Source of the DNA: Gavia stellata
Lineage: Eukaryota > Chordata > Aves > Gaviiformes > Gaviidae
Assembly: GCF_030936135.1 (NCBI RefSeq)
Contig: NC_082613.1
Coordinates: 5,890,001 to 5,954,000 of the forward strand
Reading direction: 5' to 3'
Length of the DNA stretch: 64,000 nucleotides
Part shown: positions 53,032 to 64,000 of the stretch, piece after piece
Layout: each line of letters begins with the position of its first letter
Position numbering within the stretch: position 1 is the stretch's first letter
Program-made: the position numbers and the translations under genes
Notes under the pieces: model-generated
Told to the model about the DNA's origin: nothing
The model's input: only the letters and a program-made list of their open reading frames with translations
Database searches by the model: none

Positions 53032-56000
53032 AGATGTTGTCTTCTGGATTCAGAGCTCTATACTAGTATGTATGGCCTTAGCGAGTAGCTTTTGAAACCT
53101 AGACCCTCCTATATCTGTGGGTTCATGTAATATGAAATATTATCTATGCTAAAGCTGAACTGGATTCTTTTATGTCAGGGTTGATCTCCAAGGTTTATAA
53201 AGCCATTCAGACTGGCAGCAAGATGAACAAGGCAATTGCATAGCTCCTTCCCCTACTCAAATCTGCAAAAGGAAAACATTGTGACTCATCAGCCAGAGAA
53301 GTTGTGTTTTCTTCAGCAGGAAGCTTTGCAGATTCTCTGCTCCCAGATCTCGTTACACTCTTCCATCCCACCATTCTGGAAAAAAACCCACGGACAGACA
53401 GGCAGATATTTTAATCAAGAAATGGTCCTTATTTCCATTAGCAACAGCTGTTTTCCTTTTAATTTAATTCTCCATTCTGGAGTCTGTTTATGAAAGCTGC
53501 CATTAATTATGTTTTTCATCAGTCAATGTTCAGAGATGGCTAATGGCCCAGCACACCTAATTAGTCCTTCATGTATGATAATGTTTCAGCAAGTCTATAG
53601 TTAGTGTGTAGGGCTGATATCCACTGCGTAGTGGAGTTGTGAGTGGGGCTGTGCAAACTCTCCTGGTGTGTGTCAGATAGTGTTACAGCTGCGTTCCTCT
53701 GCTGCTGCCAACATGTGGCTAGCCGGGGGCTGCCGTTACCGGGATGTGATAACAGCTAGTGCCAGAAGTGGCTTCTAATGTCACTCCGAGCATGCTAGCA
53801 ATAGGGTGAAGAATTCAAGCTGCCTTTGGAAGCTCTTTGAAGACAGGGAGTGCAGAGACTCTAATTACAGCTACTTTTATTTTTGTTTCAAATGATGCAC
53901 TTGATAAGTGTTAGTGATGGCTAAATGCACTGTGCTAGCGTGCTTTTCTTTAGCTTCTTCTGTGCAGAAACCTTCTGGCTGTCCTTGCCTAGGTATTCCC
54001 AGCTGACCCATCTGTCTCAAGTCATGAAGGTGGCTACTTGTAAAGCAAAGAGTGTTGCTTTCTTTAATGTCACTGTGGAGACACTGGCATGACTTAACCT
54101 CACTCACCTAGTGATGCATCTGGGCTTAGGCGAGTCTTTGGCTATGTATAGCAAAAAGCTTGACACAACTGTCTAGAAACTTTGGGCATGAAAAAGAACT
54201 CATCTTTGTTCAACAAGATGCACGAGTAGGTTGATTGAATGCTTCACACACCTTAAAGCTGGAGCTGGAGTTTGAACATCAGACTCAGCTGGAACTTTGC
54301 CTTCATTTTGAAGGTGCTTGCAGCTGCAAAGAATAGTAGTAGCTACTGGCAGGTAGCCTCAGGTAAGAAACATTTAAAATCCTCCAGTACACAGATAGCT
54401 TTGAAAAATATCCACATCTGTCACAATTGTGTATTGTATCCAATCAGCGTGTGTGCAGAGAGCTGGCTCTGTTCCCTTGCCCAGGCTGTCACCTGCAGAG
54501 TTCACAGCATTGTGGAAAATTGCATGCACTGAGTAGGGGCATGTTTTGTTTATCTCGGGAGAAAAGTGGCAAGCGACCAGCTCAGGATTTGTAGTCATGT
54601 ATTGCATAAAACAATCAGTCACCTTCCGCCTTTCCTATGCCTGAAGGAGTCCGGTGCCCACGATCATTCTTTGCTCACTTCATTTGCTTTTGCTGTGAGC
54701 CCCGCAGGAGGCTGCAGGAAAGTAAAACTCATGTAGCAACATTTGCTGTATATAATAATAGCCATGTACTGCAGTGAAACCACTTCACTATTTGAATAAT
54801 GAGAGATGCTCTAATGTTGTACCTGATGCTGAAGGTACTTCTCTGTCCTGTAGAATCACATCAGACTTATGCAGAGGTTCTTCGGTGAGTATTCAATTGG
54901 CCAATTTCTGACTGGGTAACCTCACTAAACTTAAAACCTTCTGGCTGCAGGAGGAATGAATCTGCCATGCTGCTAAACAGACAGAGACTCTTTCACAAGG
55001 CATCTGCTTCCAAAGCAAATGAAATTTGCTTTGATTTTGATGGCCTGTTGAGGGATGGGAGCAGCACTGCAAGGAATTGGCTCAGAAACAGTTTAAAGGA
55101 GGATACAAGAGCATCCAAGGTGCTGTCATGTGAGAAGACAGCGAGAAAATGCAGGTGACCTGTTAAAGAATACATCCTGTTCCCAAAGCCTCCAGCTCTC
55201 ATGCTGTGAAGCGGTATAACTGCAGACAAAATAGGTTTAGACACAGAATAACTCTGTGTTTAGTATTACTCTATCTTAACACATTTTTTGGACAGGTGAA
55301 GGAAGGCGAGTGTCCTACTGTTATTCATTGTTTGGTCACCTCTTTGCTAGTTGCTTGGTCACCTCAACTTTGAGCTCTCATCTGAAATGTCTCAGCTGCA
55401 AAGTGCTGGATTTATGGACCTCTTGCAATGGTGATGTAAGAAATGTTCTATCAGGGTGTTATGGTCCTGCTGTCAAGTCCTTCACTGGAAACCAGTAATT
55501 CCAGTGTAGCTGATGGGTTGCTGTCGTGTAAGTGAAGGCAGCGTTCATCTCTTGGACCTCACCTTTTGCCCTCTTCTGTTGGCAAATGAACCTGATGTAA
55601 TATTGCAAAAACACGTCCTTTGAGTGAAAGTGATAAGAAAGACAAATGTTTGACTTTAGCCAGAGAATTTAAAACTCAGAGTCCTTTGAAGATTGCCGAG
55701 TTCTGTGCTGTGTTAGTCATCCATATCTATCTAAGAAAACACTCATTTCATCACAGCTGATGACATAAATTCAGATTTGTGAGCAAATGGCTAGGTTGAG
55801 TTAAATCACCTCTCTATCTGCTAATGGCATTTTTGCCTTTGCTTGATGATGAAGGTTATCTTGCTGTTTGGAAATTATAACCTACAACTGTTAGACAGCA
55901 TTATCTGCAGACTTGGGTGAGATAATTTGTATGAAAAATCCAGAGAATCTGAAGCTTATTGGCTTCCATTCACATGAAGCTGAATGGTTAAAGACTCCAG

Positions 56001-59000
56001 CCGCCTTCGCACACCATGTGCCTCCTGCTATATGGTGGGGAAGGAATAGCAGCTGGCAGATGATGGATGGCAATGCCGCAGCCCGCTGTAAGGTTAGGAG
56101 TGACATCACTGATAGAAAGGGGAGCAGCTTGAGCTGTTTATAAAACTGCAATTGGGAAGTTTGCCCCAGACTGCATTAGCCTCTGGTCGCTGCCTACCCC
56201 GCTTTTCCCCACTCAAATTCCAAGCTCCTTCAAGGGAAACAAACATCTGCAGAGACACAATGTTAATTGTTGTACTTAGCGCTGCTGTTTACATTTTTGG
56301 TGCAGGCAAGTCAAAGCATGTCAAGGCTATCCCGATGGCTAAAACAAGCCAGAAATCTTGTTCCGGCTGAAATAACAAGGGGGCAGATTCTGATCTCATG
56401 TACCAAGGCATTTTGCATTGGCCCCAGAGGATGGAAATCAGAATCTGGAGAAATCAGAGCGTGCAAAAAAGGTAGCGGAGAGGCTTGTAAGAAGGTGAAT
56501 GTGACGGAGTCACCAGGGAAGCATTACAAGGTTAATGCAGTTTTCCATTATCTGAAAACAGTTGGGGATTACACTGCATTTGTAGGCTTAGAAAGGCCGG
56601 CTTCCCCGGGTTCTGCTCCCATCAAAATCCAGCCTAATGGCCCCTTATCAGGAATGATGAATCGCTCTTGTGCCTACACTTTGGTCCCTAATTTCCACTT
56701 TTCTTGCATCTGCTTAAAGTCCTTTCTAATTTTAGCGTGTACAGCAGTCCCTGAGCTAAGTGTGGCACTGGTGTTCATAGTCATTCTGGTAATTACTGCA
56801 CTCGCCAGGTCCCTTTAGGATGCGATTTCAATGGGGTGTGACTTTCACAACATTTTTTTTCTTGTTGTTGCTCGAGCCACTCCAGGAAGGAGCTGTTAAA
56901 CACGAGTCTCAGCAGGATCCATCATGACTGAGGACAGAACAGAATGTAATGAAACAGGGTGAATATGTGTCTTGCTGAGCAGGATATGTTCTCTTAGTTA
57001 TATGGTTGATAAAGCTTTGGCTGAGGTTCAAAAAGGTGTTCAGCTTTCATCTCTCTGTCTTCCTTCCTCCACGCCCGTAAATATTAACGGCTCCACTCAT
57101 ACCTCCCATATTCATGGCTGCTTTAATTGTTTACGGATTTTTTTAATAAAGGATTTGACCTTTTGCCTTTGCAGTTATACAAACCTTTCTCTGTCTTCGC
57201 GGTGATGCTCCCTTCATTACAGCTTGTGCTCAGCTTCCCTGCACCCCGGCCGTCTCGGTCCAATGCAGCGTGAGGGAATAGACACTAAATCACTGTAGTC
57301 AGAAATACTGCGGTGGAGTTTTCCTGGTGAAGAGAAGGAGGGACGGCGCCGCACCGTGCTCCGCTCGGCCTGTGACCCCGACTGCACAAAGCCATGTGCA
57401 GGCAGCAGGGTATTGGTGTCACTGGTGCCAGGTTGTTCGATGACTGGTGGGTTTGGCACCCTGGGCTTGCTGTTCGAAATCACGCTTGCTCTGTTATTTT
57501 CCTTTCGGCTTGGGTGAATGCGACAAGGCTGTGTGGGAAGCTAAGGTTGCATGGGAAGCGTGTGGCAGTGCTGGGAACTGGACTTGGATCTCTTGAATCC
57601 CCACCTGGTCTGTTAACTACAAAACCATTTTCCCTCACTAACTGAATGCAAAGGGAACAGTCTTTTTTACGTTATTTACATGCTGGGAGAGCAGAGGCAG
57701 CTCTGTGCGAAAGTAACATGGCAAAGAAAAACTAGCAGGTTTGTGAAGTGCCAGGTAACAGCGGGATGAAGATTTCGGGGGGGTCGGCGTGTGCCTGTTT
57801 AACCCTGAGCATCTCTGTAAGTGCAGCTTAGCAGCTGGGTTCCCAGACCATGAGGAAATGACAAGGCATCCAGGAGTGCAATGACTGCCTATCCAGATGT
57901 ATATCCATGCCAGGAGGAAAGGGAGAATGTGTATCCCCTTTAATGCTGACTGCTTCTTCCCAGCGCTGATTGCTCCCTTCATGGGATCCCATTGTCTCAA
58001 GACAGATTTCACATGAATTGCAGCAGCTGGGAGTAAAGGCAGAGAAAAATCAATCACAGTGTTCTGCTTTGGTCATGTTGCTGTGCGATGTGTCTGTATT
58101 GGCCAACCTCTGATCGTGAAATTCTCCTTTATCACATTTTTGGCTATGTGTGCTGTGTAAAACTATGATAATTGAATTAGGGTCTGTGTTTATAAAAAGA
58201 GACCAGAATGATTAATATTAATGTAAGCATGAATTAAACCAGTATTTTCAATCCTATGGCAATTAATTAAATCTGGGCAGTGACAAATAAAAGCATAGAT
58301 GCCCAATTAGGTGCTGTTGCACAGGCAACTGAAGAAAAGAACAAAATGCCTCTGACATCATGTGATGTGGACCAGGCCCTTAAGAAGGAAGAGCCTTTCT
58401 GCTCCAAATAATTATTAATTTGATTGCTATCAGAACAGGAATTTACTACAGTGTCTCTAGCCAGCCTGTTCCCTCGATCTGCAGAGAATTGGGTTCCTAT
58501 CCTCTCCAAAAATGACCGTGCGTATATACAATGCAGTTGTAAAAAGCTGTGAATGAAAAAATGTTAGTTAAGTATAACATCATTAATAGCTGGTAGCTGG
58601 AAGGAGTGCCTTAGTGATGAAATATAATGTTTATTTTTCCCCCTGAGTTACGCATGTTTAGGGATATCCCCAATGTGCAGGGAGATGAACTGGCTGATGA
58701 TCCACTGTGCCTCTGCTTCTGCAAGGGACCAGACAGCAGAGTAAGTTCACGGGCAGCTTCTGCTCCTGGTTCCACATCGGCTCAGGTCAGAAGGGACTTG
58801 GGTTACCTCCCTTCCCTTAGCCCACCTCACACCACCCATCTCCGCCCTGGGGGCTGATCCGTTCCACAAGCAATTTTAGAGGTAGGAGGGCATGGATGCT
58901 TTTGGATCCGGGGCAGATGCCAGCGAGGAGGGCCAGAGCTGGACCGCAGGCACTGGAAGTCATGGCTGAAGCGCGTTGGCAAACAGCGAGTGCGGGGGCC

Positions 59001-62000
59001 CCGCGGTGGGACGGCAGCGGCTGCTGCTGCAAGTGAAGTCCGCTGGCAGAGCTGCGGGTGTGTGGGCAGGCGTACCGCCTGGCGAGGTTCAGGCTGGCCC
59101 TGTGCACTGAGATTAGTCCTTGAGCACTAACTTTACCCACAAAGTATTCAGGAAAATAAAAGGAAACCATGCTTACGTTTGGGCTTTAATGGCTGGCTTT
59201 TTGCATCTCTTATTCTTGGTCATGAAAGCAGTCGGTCTGCCTAGCAATTCAGATCTGAGTTCTTTAACCTGGAAGGCATTTTGTGTAGTGTACTGTCTCC
59301 CAGCCTAAGACGAAGTCAAGCATCATGCATCAGTGACCTTCATTTTCCAGGCTGGTGATTCCGGCTTACCAGAATGGAGAACAAAGGCACTGAATAACTA
59401 AAAGGAATAGGGGGAAAAAAATCCCAAATGGAATGGACACGTTGGTTGAAACATCCCATTTCTTGAAAAACTGATTTTGAGGTATCTGTCAAAGCAATCC
59501 CTGTATTTCTTTCTTATGATTATTATATCACATGGCCTTGGCATGGTTTTCTGGTATTTCAGGAGGACCACCCAGAAGTGGGCCAGGTTTGGTTATTGGA
59601 TTTACTAAACAGAACAAGAAACACAGAGCTCCTGCCTGCTGTTCAAAAATAATATCGCAAGGGAAGCAAACCACAGTGAGACCACAGGGAGGTGAAGCCC
59701 ATTTTCCACTTGCTGAGGGAACTGCCCTCGCTTGCTGCAGAATGCAGTCTCCATATGCTGGGAATGATTCCCAAAAGCACTCCATCCTTGCCGACTCTGC
59801 TTCCTTTCAGAAGCTGCATCCACTGGGATGTAGGGTAAGGAAGTGGCTCTGAACAGGATACTCTGGGGTGTTTTCTCTGTGCAGTGAGGTGGAGAGAACA
59901 GCCTGTAAGAGAAAACACCAAATGGTGTTGGACTAGAACAGAGAAAGCCTGTTTCTCCCTGTCAGTGTTTCTCAAATTATGGATCCTGGACCACCCGATG
60001 GCTGGAGAGAGCTTTCTGGGGCGTAGCACACGGCAGAAAGGGCTGCTCCTGTGCCACAAATAGCTCTGTGCTCACGTTGCTGTTGGTCCCCTGCGCCGTT
60101 CCTGCCTCAGCCAGCGGGATGAGGAAGAGGAAGAGCGTGTGCTGACGGAGAGAAGGGAGAGAATTTGCCCCTCCCTAAGAAGCCATGGAAATGGCACGCA
60201 GAAAATAGGGGTAGAAAAGGATAGGTGGCCCGCAGTGACTGGGAATTTAGGAGAGCTGTGGAAAGCCAAGCTTCTCTTCATGACCTGCAGGAAGAAACAT
60301 TATGAGAAAGATGTGCAGTTGTGAAGTTAATACGGCAGATTGTTTCAGAAACAGAGATAATCACCATACTGAGGCCCGGAGGGCGTTTGGATCTGAAAAG
60401 AGAGAGGCAGGCATTGGCTGGACGTGAAGCTTTGCCTTGTAAGCCAAACTAAAAAGGACATCAGGACTCCCTAGCCATAGTGTCCCAACGGTGGCTTAGC
60501 AGATTGCGCACGGCTAGACGTGCTGTGTTGGTGGGACGAGCCCGGAGGGATTTGGAGGAATCAGCAGGCAGGCCAGGGCCGCTGGTCATGGAGTGCATGT
60601 GATGGGCGAGCGTGCACTCATCCTTTGTGGGTCATTTACATAAGACACCAGCTGCATTAAATCTGAATTAAATAGAGGTGTAAGACTGCTACACCTCTGC
60701 TGTATGCTATGGCTCGGTGGCAGAAGCTAAAGCTGTAACAGGCCAGAATCTTTCAGATCTTGACTACCGCAGGTAGCGATCTCAGTGATTCTTGTCTACG
60801 CTAAGACATAAAATGTTTTGCAGTATCAGAAATCCCTGCTGACACAGTTGTTAGATGCCGGTATGGATGGGAAGGAAGAAGGCAATGAAGACCTTTAGCT
60901 CTCCATGCATTGACTGAGTGGCTACTCTTTTCAGCTTCTCAGTCGTTAAAGAGTTAATGAGAAAAGCTCCCTCCCATGACCTTTCACTTCCCTAATGTGT
61001 TTGTTGATTTCTTGTTCTCCTAGGCATGATTTTTGTTTGGGAATGAAATGTGCTTACTCACTGCTATGCATTTATTACATAGACACCACGTTTGGGTACA
61101 TCATCCATCAGTGGAAATGTCACACTGTGTAAAGGCTCTGTATCCAGAGTGACAACTGAGTTAGTGCTTGTGTTGTGGAGCAGCCCCCTTGCCAAGTTTC
61201 TGCAGCTGGACGGTTTTAAACAGAACTCATTTACAAATAGATCCACCAGCAGAAGAATCTGCAGTCGCACGTCGCTCTTGTGGAAGCTGCCAGCTTCTGT
61301 GGGCCACCGGCCTTCTTGAGGGGACACCGAGGCGAGCCGGTGGCCCGTGGCCAGGGAAGGGCCACAGAAGGGGTTGTGATCAAAAGCTGTTCTCAGCCGA
61401 TCGGTTTTTGACTTCTCTTGCGAGGTGACTCATTGCTCTCCGTTCTGCTAAATAGATTCAAAAGGTGCTGGTGCTAATTCTGCGGCTGAGCTCAAGGCTG
61501 AGGATTAAATGGCACAAGAACTCATCACTGCCATTTCTCTTCTTGGATGGAGCTCAGGTTGGAGGAACAATCTTTGTTATACACCAGTGATGGCACACTT
61601 CCTTAGGCATATTCATTTCTCAGCACGTTATTTGCAACTTCTGCCTGTATTCTGCTGTGCAGACATCTATTTTTTTTATAATGATTTGGAGTTTTCATGG
61701 CAACAGCCGTGAAAGCCAATGGCAGTCATACAAGTCAAACTTCAAGCAACACTTTGCAAAATACACAGCAATCTATTTTAGTGCACCACATCATTAATTA
61801 GAAGAGACAGACTGGACAGGTTTGGAAAATATGATCTCTAGTGTTCAATTTTTAAAAAGGATTCTGAAATGGCAATTGAAATTCTGTGCATTTTCTACAC
61901 ATAAAAGAAAACACAGCTAGAAAAAATTAGGCCATATATTGATTAATCTCAGAATTTAAATAAATTATTTATATTAGTTACCGGCAGACTCTGTTTGTGA

Positions 62001-64000
62001 CCTTTCTTGTGGATATAGGCTTATTAACTTAATATGGTAATAACGGGAGAAGCAGAGAGAAGGATTAATGGCGTAGGAATACTGAAAATCCGAAAATAGT
62101 TTCTAAATTTATCCCCATATTTATGTGCTTACAGTAATAAGGGATTTGGATTTTCATCCATCTAATTTATAAGGCACATACATTGTGCATGATAGCAATC
62201 TCTTCCTTAACGCACGTGTTGAGACATTAACACTTCGGTACACCAGCATGTCACCAGTCAGTTTTAGCAATGACTGTAGTTACGGTCGTACTCGTGACAA
62301 TATGTTGGGCTCACGCATCTAGAGGCTAGGTTGATGTCTATTTAAAACCTGTGCTTTTACAAAGAAAAGCTAATCCTATTTTTATGAATTTGGAAGCTTA
62401 GTTTTCTCCAGTTATGCTTTTTCTTTTTTTGAGGCTCTGTTTTTTTTTTTTTTCTCATGAAATTTTTAACTGAACATTATCTGCTTAAAATTTTTTCACT
62501 TGAAATGTTTGGGGGGAGATTTTTGAAGGTAACAAAATGTCAACACTATCTCTGTTTCAAGTGGAAATATAATTAATACAAAAATCCAAATTGTGCCTGG
62601 AAATTTCTAATATCTTCTTTAGTAGTTGAAAAATAACATTTTCCTAAAATTGCATTTAATCCAACTCCCATTTTTGCTTTGGAAATGCTTTCATTGAAAA
62701 GATTCTAACCAGCCTGATTTATTTTTAAAGCAGCAATGATCATTGCAGTAGGGTGTAATTATCTTTAGTTCCAAGATCTTTGATCACAGTGTGCTTGTGT
62801 CTAAATCTGAGTTGGGATCTAGATCTCTTTTTTATGCCTTAGGCTATAATTTGTGGGGCTTCTTTGACAAAAGAATTTCTTTTATAAGATACACACACAA
62901 GAGCAACACCATGTTTTCCCTCACTATGTGGGAGTATACAACCTTATAAAAAATGTATTGTGATTCCCTTTAGTGAGGAGGGAGAAGGAAGAGGTCATGT
63001 ATTCCAGTCCTGGGATTTTGATATGTTGGAAAGAGCATGAGGCAAGCATGACATTTATATGCGAGGTTAATGACTGCGTTGTGGAAGCCCGTGTGCTATG
63101 GGAGTAATTTGTTTCTTGCATAAAGAATAATATAGACATAAAACCGGGAATTTAAAGAGAGGAGTTGTCTAAGAGCAGTGCCACGGGGTTGACTGAGCGA
63201 TAGTTCATTGCTGCACTGCTGGGATGGATGTCTACATGTATGTGTTTGACTGCACATCTCACCTGAGTTTGCAAAACAACTGAGGCTGTATGTGATATAA
63301 CTGGAAAATATGCAGAAATAATTGCAGAAATGGTCCAGTTGTTCAGCCACTGTTTGCAGAAGAAATTGCTGTATCTGCTGTATCTGTAGGAGTATTCTCT
63401 CCTGTTTAGCTTTAACTTGAGTCCCTAAAATAGACTGCTGATCTTGCCAGACTCCCACAGCGGGAGACTGGGGCTCCTCCGGAGGGTAAGTCAGAAGGAC
63501 AGAGCAGTCCCTGGCTGTTGGATCCACAGCACCAACACGAGGCTCCTACAGCGTATTATGAAAAATCTTCATCAATTCTGTATAGCCCCTCAAGAGTGGA
63601 AATGAACCTTTTCTCGTGTCAGTTCGACTGGCAAGCCCGTAACAATCCCAGTGAAAACTGCTTATTTGAATGCGATTGAGACTGGGATTCCCAGGTCTCA
63701 GTAAGGACCCCAGATTTCTCTGAACTGTTAGGTACATCTGTACGGCCACAGTTCAGCTAACAGAGTGTAACATGAAAACCTTTCTTTTTGAGTTGCCAAA
63801 TTTTATTATAGTACTTCCATATTAAAACTTACTTTTCCGAGTAAATAACTTAAGTGTGGCTAATATGTCTTTTCATCATCACCGTTATCATGACGATGGA
63901 TGATGAAAGCAACTGTGTTCCTGAATTGTTAAGTTTCAGTAAGAAAGGAAGCAAGTTTTAGATGTATGGTGTATTTTCATGTTAAATCTGTATAATCAAG
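53032..64000. other. Gene-poor region 5' of STX16, part 3
   Basis: No known coding exon is seen. It includes AT-rich blocks with many ATTA/TAAT cores (53500-53580, 58150-58270, 61780-62000), a TTTATAAA motif near 56138 and a splice-flanked open segment on the minus strand at 63262-63543. The expected next neighbour by human synteny, APCDD1L, was looked for and not found. Confidence 0.55.

Noticed and set aside
56267-56818. 183-codon plus-strand frame with a hydrophobic, signal-peptide-like head and a hydrophobic tail
   Set aside because: The frame opens with TTG rather than ATG, so the hydrophobic head would not be translated as a signal. No family resemblance and no splice support.

Overview
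The window is animal nuclear DNA, most likely from a bird or another sauropsid. The evidence is two intact, interrupted vertebrate genes with GT-AG introns, each starting in a sharp CpG island, on a background of decayed CR1 LINE ends and MIR-like SINE remnants at low repeat density. Both genes lie on the minus strand in the order STX16 (upstream, higher coordinates) then NPEPL1. The same tandem order is known from the human GNAS region at 20q13, where STX16-NPEPL1 read-through transcripts are annotated. The species cannot be named from the sequence.

Layout: 1-7450 is flanking DNA on the 3' side of NPEPL1 with no recognised gene, although it has several strong plus-strand splice and promoter-like signals. 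NPEPL1 runs from its start codon at 23188 to its stop at 8188. It has 12 coding exons that I could join by splice sites into an uninterrupted 523-codon frame, the same length as the human protein as I remember it. All expected M17 aminopeptidase metal and active-site residues are present. Its promoter and first exon sit in a CpG island (about 22385-23620) that carries long G or C runs. About 1 kb of spacer separates this from the likely STX16 poly(A) signal near 24304.

STX16 runs from 40760 to 28262. It comprises a first exon with two usable in-frame donors, a 12-nt microexon encoding ELDE, and seven further exons, giving a 326-residue longest form (322, 308 and 304 by alternative splicing). 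It encodes the Qa-SNARE syntaxin-16 with an N-terminal peptide, three-helix regulatory domain, SNARE motif and a C-terminal anchor. A CpG island at about 40450-41350 is its promoter.

From 41350 to 64000 I recognise no coding gene. This stretch holds CR1 and MIR-like relics, homopolymers, AT-rich homeodomain-type blocks and a few unusually long or splice-flanked open frames that are reported as candidates only. The two genes are not known to share a pathway (STX16 in endosome-to-trans-Golgi traffic, NPEPL1 a cytosolic peptidase-like protein). What links them here is orientation and the possibility of read-through.
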